NCBI GenBank assembly: GCA_022410635.1
Contig: JAJVDF010000235.1
Span: 672,952-736,951, forward strand
Length of the DNA: 64,000 nt
From: Tretioscincus oriximinensis
Taxonomy: Eukaryota; Chordata; Lepidosauria; Squamata; Gymnophthalmidae
Direction of reading: 5' to 3'
Of this stretch, positions 53,301-62,300 are shown one piece after another (position 1 is the stretch's first letter; every line of letters begins with the position of its first letter). The notes below the pieces were generated by a model. The model was given only the letters and a program-made list of their open reading frames with translations. It was not told the DNA's origin and ran no database searches. Both the position numbers and the translations under genes were made by a program.

Positions 53301-56300
53301 AAACGTTGTATATAATATTTAAAGAAAAAGGGACNCTTTTACAGGTTTTATATAGTGGAAGTCGCCTGTTGCCAATGTGCAATGAAATGGGTGGTAATTT
53401 GTGGGGCAATGTGGCATTGTGGCAGATCAGCTGCACTGACAATTGGCCAATCAACTCTGTTGGAGATGGTGGACACAAAGTGTGTCCACTGATCTCCATT
53501 AGAAAGCTGATTGCTGTGACAGATTATAGTACTAAGAATGGCCAAACTCAGCACTTAAGAGTAAACTTGGCAACACATTGACAACTGGCTTAACTGACAG
53601 GGCAGAGCATTACAATTCCAGGCTGGTTGTGACTTAGTAGAAACATGACTGCTAACATTTTCCATCAGCTGCAAAATGTTGATGTGTAATACACTCTCCA
53701 TTGTTGTTTCTTCTCTTCTCTACTTTTATTTAGATCTTAATGAGTGTGGATTGAAACCAAGACCATGTAAACACCGGTGTATGAATACCTATGGCAGCTA
53801 CAAGTGTTATTGTCTGAATGGCTACATGCTTATGCCAGATGGATCATGTTCCAGTATGTGAAGAATTTCCACTTACTTTCCATAAATTCTCATGCATCAT
53901 TCTACAAAATAGTCATAAGAAAAATAAGCACTAGGATGTGCTTTCTGAAATATAGAGCTATATAGTTTTAGCAAAAGTAGAGTAGTAAGTCAGGTACACA
54001 CTGGGTTGGAAGACCAGCCCAGAGAATTCGAAACATCTCATCCACATTTTTAAATAGTTTAGTACATGAGCAATATACTAATATACTTATCCAGAAACAT
54101 CAGTGGGAAGCAATATTCTCTCTTGATATACAACTGGAACCCAGTCCAAACCAGTCCTGCCAGTAACCAACCTGCTAGCATGGCGCAAGGTTGCCCGTAT
54201 CAGAAAGGTCCCTAGAGTCTGGATTGCTCACAACAAAGTAGCACAGAATGCAATTCGGAATAAATAAAATAATTCAGTTACTGCTCAGCTAATAGTGGTT
54301 AGGCTGTGTGAAGGCAAGAGCATGTGCAAAGCTTGTCCAATGAGCAAAAATATTTCTTTAAATTTACAATTTCAAGTCAGGCAACAGGACTGGATGGACT
54401 TCAGAAAAAGCCTGGAAGTTGCGCTTGGTAGAGAGGAGACTTTGCCCTGTAGTTATCCATGTGAGCACAACACAATTCCATATCTGCTGCTAAAACAATG
54501 CAAAGGATTACATAAGGGAAACTCCAAACATTGCTAAAATATTGACAATTTTCCAATATGATGTCTGGATTTTCAGGCATCTTTGATGTTTTATGTTAGA
54601 GCTGCTAATTATTATTAGTAGTAGTAGTAGGAGTAGTAGTAGGAGTAGTAATAGGAGTAGTAATAGGAGTAGTAATAGGAGTAGTAATAGGAGTAATAGT
54701 AGTAGTATTTTATTAGTAGTAGTATTTTTTATTTTTTATTTTTTATTTTAATTTTTTTATTTTATTTTATTTTTTTTTAATTTTAATTTCAATTTCAATT
54801 TTAATTTTAATTTTTATTATTATTTATTATTTATTATTATTTTTTATTTTTTATTTTTAATTATTATTATTTTATTACTATTACTACTATTATTATTATT
54901 ANTAGTAGTAGTAGTAATATTTTATTAGTAGTATTATTTTAGTAGTAGTAGTATTTTTTATTATTATTATTATTTTTATTTTTATTATTAGGACAGCATA
55001 AGTGCTGCCGAACCATGTGACATATGGTTGAACCCTATGTCACACTTTTAATTCACATTCAGAATGGGAGAAACAAGCAGAGAGGCGGATAATAATTTTC
55101 TTTCCACTTTATCAAACCAAAGTTAAGTTTTATAAATAAGCCCCTGTTTGCAAAAGCTCAGAAATGTGTTTTAGTGATCTAATGTGTTGTGTTGCAACAG
55201 ACCCCTATAACACATTTCCTGGGCTCGTGAAGACATGGCCTTAGAAAAAGGCGGAAAGAGCATCTTTTAGATTGGTTCTCTTGCTTTTAAAATGGACTAA
55301 AGCTGCATTCAAACCCAAATGTGATCATGGGCTATTTTGGAATCCAAATTATGGAAAGAGATTGATGTGATGTATTTCAATGATGTCTTCCCAGATGCTC
55401 TCACATGCTCAATGGCAAACTGTCAATATGGTTGTGATGTTGTGAAAGGAGAAGTGCGATGCCGATGTCCTTCCCCAGGCTTACAACTAGCATCTGATGG
55501 TAGAACGTGCATTGGTAAGTCCCACCACCACCACCAAGGTTACGGAGGTGGCTTATTCAGCAGTTCCATAGTGAATCTAAGCACAGTTCAAAGGAATCAA
55601 AGATGTCACAGTACATAGCTGTTCATCAGCTAGTGACATGTTGCAATCCATTCTAATTGTATAATAGTGATATTATTTGAAGGATATATAGAATTGTAGA
55701 AATATCAGGGTGCCAGGTTTTACAATGTTGCAGGAACTTCATTGACTACAGCAATTCTGGTCACCACATCTCAAGAGGGACATTTTGAAACTGGAGAAGG
55801 TGCAGAAAAGGGCAACAAAAATGATCAAGGGTCTGGGGCACCTCCCTTACGAAGCAAGGCTGCAACATTTGGGCCTCTTCAGCCTTGAAAGGAGACATTT
55901 GAGGGGTGATCTGATTGAAGTGTACAAAATCATGCATGGGATGGATAGGGTGAATAGAAAAAAAAAAACACAAGGACCAGGGGGCACTCCTTAAAACTGT
56001 TGGGTAGAAGAGTAAGAACAGACAAAGGAAAGTATTTTTTCACCGAGAGGGTTGTCGGCCTGTGGAATTTACTTCNTGAAGAAGTANTGGTAGCTAACAC
56101 CTTGGATAGTTTCAAGACAGGATTAGGCAGGTTTATGGACACCAAGGGCATAAATGGATACTAGGATGGATGTCTGGATGTTGTCTCCAGGATGGAGCAA
56201 CAGGCAGGACTCCTGAAATACCATTTGCAGGAAGTCATGAACAGGAGCATATTTTGCTTTCCTCTGTTCGGACTGACCAGGTGCATCTGGTGGGCCTCTG

Positions 56301-59300
56301 TGTGACACAGAATGCTGGACTTGATGGGCTGTGGCCTGATCCAGTATGGCTCTTCTTATGTTCTTATGTTCTTAATTAACCAAGAGCTGAAGCTAGCTGG
56401 AACTGGCTTTCACATAGAGGGGCCAAAGCTTAGATAGAGCAGGTAAATGCAGAATTAGACCATTGCAGTATTAGGCCGTGTTGACACCAGAGTTCTGTGC
56501 AGCTATAGGCACAAATCTGCAGGGACGTGNGAGAACTTCCTGTCCTGGTGTGACTCTCTTTATCTAAAAGTATAAAAAACNTTGCTGCTTTTGCAAAACC
56601 CTTGATCAGGGTACCTAACCTCTGTCTAACATTCTCCTGTGTATACTATACAACATGTTGGTATTCCTTATTGCTAATGTTATGATTTATTGCATATTTC
56701 TTGTGCCCTAATAGGTCACAAGGTATAGGCCAAAGAACTAAGCTCCTTTCCCCAATTCAACTGATTCAAAGATCTATCTATGATTATTGTATCTTCTTCT
56801 TACAGATGTTGACGAATGTGCCAGTGGGAGAGTTACCTGTCCTCGCTTCAGGAAATGTGTCAATACTTTTGGAAGCTATATTTGCAAGTGTCATAAAGGC
56901 TTTGACCTGATGTATATTGGAGGCAAATACCAATGTTATGGTAATGAAGCACATTTGGGATAAAAATATTCTTGGATTAAAAGTCCCTTGTGGGCAGGTG
57001 GGTTGGCGGGCAGGTGAAAAGGAGAGAATTTAGGGCAGAATTGTACAATAAGAGAAGTAAAAATTTCTTTCTTTTGTAATGTGTCCAAGGCCCTTACTCC
57101 ACTTGCAGTTCTTTAGAACTCTCTGTGCCTTAAAACGGAATGAAAACAATTGCTGGAGTTCAAATTGGGGGCGGACCCAGCCTCCATGTTGGATCTTCCA
57201 TTTGGTGCATTTTGACTGTATGCACACCCTTCCTGCCACCGCTCACCTCATCTGCCCTCACCCTTTTCCTCTGTGGGGACCCCTGCCTTACCCAAGCCTG
57301 ATCAACTGCCTCCTCCTCCTCCTCCTCCTCCTCCTCTTCTCCTTTGGGCTCGTGGGGCTGGTGGGACTTCCTATTGTTGCTGACCTCTGCCAGCACCTTG
57401 CCAGGCCTGATGAAGAAGAGGAGGAAGCTGACCAGGCCTATTAGGGTGCTGGTAAATCAGAGATTCCCACGAGGGAGAAGGATGTTCCCTGAGCTTGTGT
57501 GTGTTTGAAGATAAGCTGGCTGGAGAGGGAAGAGGCTGCAGCTCAACTGAGGGGGAGCCAGAGTGCTCTGTAGTCAGAGTCCTGTTAACAGAAATTGCAA
57601 GGAACTGTGTCTGATTCACCTTACAGACCCAATTCCATTCCCTATGGCTATGCGGATTGTGGGAGGTGGGAGCATTTTGGATTTGGATTTTAGCTGGCAC
57701 TCCACGTTTGCTCCCATTTTAAAGCACAGAGTGTTTGCAGCCTGATAGTCCTGACTGGGGCTCAGTGGGACCATTGTGTTACTCTGTTCTGGGAATTCAT
57801 CTAAGAGGATTTCCATCCACATGCCAATCTATGCTAGCACAGGCCACAGTAAAGGCCTGTTCTGGTCAGGAACGGCACCTGGACAGCATGTCCCTTAGAT
57901 CACTTTCTCGATCAGAATAAAGCCAGATGTGACTCAGGCCTCTAANCTTTAGGCCTGTCCTCAGAAAGCAGTAATTTTCTCCAACTTCTCAAAAATCTGA
58001 GTAGCTTCCACTATGTAGACTGCTTCTGTGCTGCTCCCCTCTTTCATGAAATTCTCAATTCACCCTGAACTACGTGTTATTGACAGATCAGTCAACTCTC
58101 AACAGGCAGTGATTTTTGGTGCCCTTCTTTCCCGTTGTTGAATGATTTGTATTAGGCAGGGATTATTTCCTAGGTTGTTTTTCCAGCTTTTTGATATCAG
58201 GGACAGTATAAGACACAGAAGACTATCAAGTCATCTACAGCTTGTTAACTAATGTTTATTCTAGTATAATTGCTTGTGCTGCAATTAATTGCCTAAAAAC
58301 AATTGTTCACCATGTGTTTTTATGATAAATTATTAAACTTTACTGCTGCTACAGTGAGAAACCAAATTAGGAAGATAATTAGGTTTCTTATTCCCCAGTA
58401 GTTTGATAAAGAGAGATGGATGTGTTATGAAACACTGATTTGAGATTTAGGAGATAAGATGCTATAAAAAGAAGAAAGCTTTTTAACTACGCCACAAGCT
58501 TTTCACTGTGAACTAATTTGAAAAGAACTAAAACAACAAATCTATTGAAGTGATCCATGAATTCACCAACAGGTTTATGTGCTTATAAAGACCCGTACAA
58601 ACTTTCTGGTAAGGCACAGTGCAGAAAGAACTTTAGACTGTGGGTGAACACAAGATCTACTGAAATCAACACAATATTCATTATTGTAGTTTTATATTCA
58701 GAAATTTGTTCCTGCCTCTCAGAATCCGATGGAGCGTGGAACTTTATAGGTTGTAGCTCGGAAACATCTGGGGAATAGAAAGTGGAGTAGCTCCAGGTTT
58801 TCTCCACTGTGAGGTGAAAGAAAAAAACATTTTATATGACCCCAAGAAAACCATTTTAAAATTGAAATATTTTGAACAGGGCCAAATCTACTTTTTAATC
58901 TTTAGACTTTCGTAAAACAAGTAAGGTTACCTCCTCATGAGCACATGAAAACCCACAATTGTTTTGAAATATTAATGAGATCATCTATGTCCCTGTAGAG
59001 ATCCGCGTTGGGCTGGCGAGATAACTGCAGGCTGCCTCTTCCCATGAAGTTTTCCTCTATCAGGAAGTCAAAAATGCATATATAAGGGCAGCAATTCTCT
59101 CGTGGTATATTTTGCCTTCTCCTGCTACTCCGTGGTACACAAAGGCTTAAGGACAGGCTTTCCACCACTTAGCAGTGATGTCTAAAAGGATCTATGACCA
59201 GGATTTTCTTCAGCAACTGAGCTTTTTTGAGAGAGGATCACTGAAAATCGATTCCTGCGTGGGGCGGATTCTTTATGACACACATAGCATTGCGGTAGGA

Positions 59301-62300
59301 AAGGCTTGTGAGGAGGCAGCCTGAATGTATTTTAAGGGACTCTTTTTTATTTTCCTTTCCCAGTCCAAATCCACAGAAAATCCAAATTGGGCTGCACACT
59401 GTAGACTTCAAAACCATTAGTTTCTCATGTTCTATACAAAGGGCTTCCACTTTAATAAAATCAAAACAAATAATTTGCTGAGTTCCATTTCTGTTATTTA
59501 CCACTTGCATTGGAATGTTCTAAAATTTATTTATTGCAACATTTTCACATTACAAAGAACGATCTCATTCTAGTATTGAAAGTGTAAGAAGATAGCTATT
59601 CCATAATTCAATTTTTTTCTGTTCCAGATATTGATGAATGCTCACTTGGCCAATACCAATGTGGACATTTTTCACAGTGTTACAATACTCAGGGGTCTTA
59701 CAAATGCAAATGCAAAGAAGGCTACAGAAGTGATGGAACAGGCTGCATAGGTGTGTAACAACTCCTTCCTTTTGAATTTCAAATCTTAAAGAGATAAGAA
59801 ATGGGGGGCATGCATCTTGTGGAATGTGGTTTAAAGATTCAGTTGCATTCACAGCAGTTTATATCAGCCAATTTTGAAAAAATACCTTGAATATGTAAAA
59901 CCTTATGTATTTTTGTGTACCATTATGAACACATATTTCTTCATGTTCTTTTCGTTTCTGGAATAAAAATCTTGTACATCTAGATGTACATCAGTCTGCA
60001 TAACTAGTGGTTTTCTATATTTGCAACTTCAGTTTACTGTTAACAGTACTTTAAGCAGCATTCAGACGTCACCTATTTATTCTATTATATTCATATAGTC
60101 TGCATGGATATTACTGAATGAAACATCCAGACAGTGCTTTGTTCCAAAATATGCAAGTATAGTGGATGCACTCTTTGTCAGGTCCCCTCAGACTTTATTT
60201 GTGAGTTAAGGTGCCCCCATACACAGAATATTATTCTTAGTAGTTGAGAACAGAGGCAGTGGTAGTCTGCATCTATTGTAAATGTTGGTTCAGAGGACAA
60301 GGGAAGTGGTGCAGTAGTTAAAGGTAGGAGAGACATTTTCAAGGTCACAGCTTATCTTGGAGGCAAGAGCACCCTAGTCCTCATCAGCAGTGTTTTTGAA
60401 CTCCCACTAGTTTGCAATTGGTATAATCAGAATGTTTTTGTAACCTTTAAAATAACCTCTTTTTAGACACTATGGGGTATATGCTAAAGGTTCAATCTGT
60501 GGCTTCCTGAATCTGTAATAGTCATTGTAATGCTTATACAGTACATGCTTGACTGAGTTGTTTCAGATACCACATCACAAACATGAAATTGCCTAGACCT
60601 TAACTGACATCACATGTTGCCAGTATTATGAAAAGTTATTTTGCTCCCGCTTTACAACATTATTGCTGTGTGCTTATACAGAAATATTTCTGTAACTTTC
60701 AGTCATTGTATTCCAAATGCAAAAAAGGGAAAGTGAATTATCTTTTATTCACCAAAAGTATTAGTAAGACTCTGCTCTTGCTTGTTGAGAAGACAAGGCA
60801 GACTGTGAGAACGTATGGCATCATGTGGGGTGGTGAAGGGGGTAATTGTCCCTGGTGCAGAGTGTGGAAGAGCACAGCCCGGGCTCTTCTGCTGCCCCCT
60901 TTTGCCTCCAACCTGTGCTAAAAAGCCTTGGATTTTGGCTTTCAAAGTGCCAGGAGAAGTGGGGGCAGGACCACCCTTTCCTGCTAATCACACCTGATCT
61001 GATGTGACTAGCTGCAAGAGGATGGGTTTTCTCCTCCTATTGGCCAGGCATGGTAAGTGGAACCTCAGAAGGAGAGCTGGATGCTTGCTCCGGTGGGGTG
61101 GGTCACCAGATGGGTAGGTATCAGCACACAATTTGGGCAAGTCCCTGCCAATGTGATGCTTTGCTGTAGCTTCGGTGNGAGCATAAATTCTGAAAAGGCC
61201 TCAACCCATTCTTCATGCTTTGCTTCCTCTGACTGTTCACAGATGTTCTATAGTAGAGATGTCAAACTGATGGCCCTGAACCACAACTCCCAACATTCCA
61301 TTTGGTTTAGCACAGTGGGCACAGTGCTGGGAGGGAATAATGGGAGCTGTGGTTCAGGAACATCTGGCTGGCCCTCCAGATGTTCCTGAACCAGTACTTC
61401 CAACATTCCATTTTGTTTAGCAAAATGGGCACAATGCTGGGAGTAGTATGGGATGATGGGAGTTGTGGTTCATGAATATATGGAGGGCCACCAGTTTGAC
61501 ATCTCTGCCCTAGGACATCAATAGCAGTCCAGAAGAAGTTTAAATTGGACAGTGCAGGTCTTTGTACACCTTCTCTATTCACTCTATACTTGCGGAACAT
61601 GCATCCATCCCTTCACATAATTGCTGCAAGTGGTCCACAGGGCATGTGAATGTCCCATTTGCATTTCTGCCACTACTGAGGAAAGACTCAGACATTGATG
61701 AGTCAGGATTGGCCTTTCCAGACCAATCCCCACAGGTAAGTGCAAACTGGGCTTCTGGCTGCATTGGAACAAGTACGTATTTATGTAGTGCTTCTCATGT
61801 TTGTTACATAAATTCTCCCATTTTTCCTCCACCAGCTATCCCCAAAATAATGATTGATCCATCCAACCCATACAATGTGTTTAAAGGGAATACATCTATC
61901 TCTAAAGGCAGCAGTGGTATGACCAACAGAATACCTGAAGCCAGTGGTACAAGACAACCTTTCTGGACACCTCATGTTCCAGTCATAGCTACAGCAAAGC
62001 CTGCTCCTAAGACAGCAAGACCCACCCCAAGGCCAACCTACAAGCCATATACCAAGTTTGTTACAAAGCCTGCAACAACAAGGCCTCCTCTGAAACCAAT
62101 GACCAGATTTCCACTATTAACACGACCTCCTCCAGTGACAAGACCTCCAACTCCTCCTCCAACTCCACCTAAGCCTGTGACAACAAAAATATCTCTTCTT
62201 ACAACAGAAGAGCCATCACCTACTCCGAGTGAAACTACACCTCACCAGGGATTTACTGTTGACAACAGGATACCAATTGATCCCCAGAAACCAAGAGGGG

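Noticed and set aside
53734..53861. Exon 4 read through to a TGA as if NPNT ended there
   Set aside because: The open frame ends just past a good GTATGT donor, and exon 5 continues the EGF array in phase.
61562..61835. Upstream extension of the exon 8 open frame to an ATG at 61562
   Set aside because: The acceptor at 61834-61835 with a polypyrimidine tract, and nephronectin homology starting only at AIPKIM, show that the earlier part is intron.
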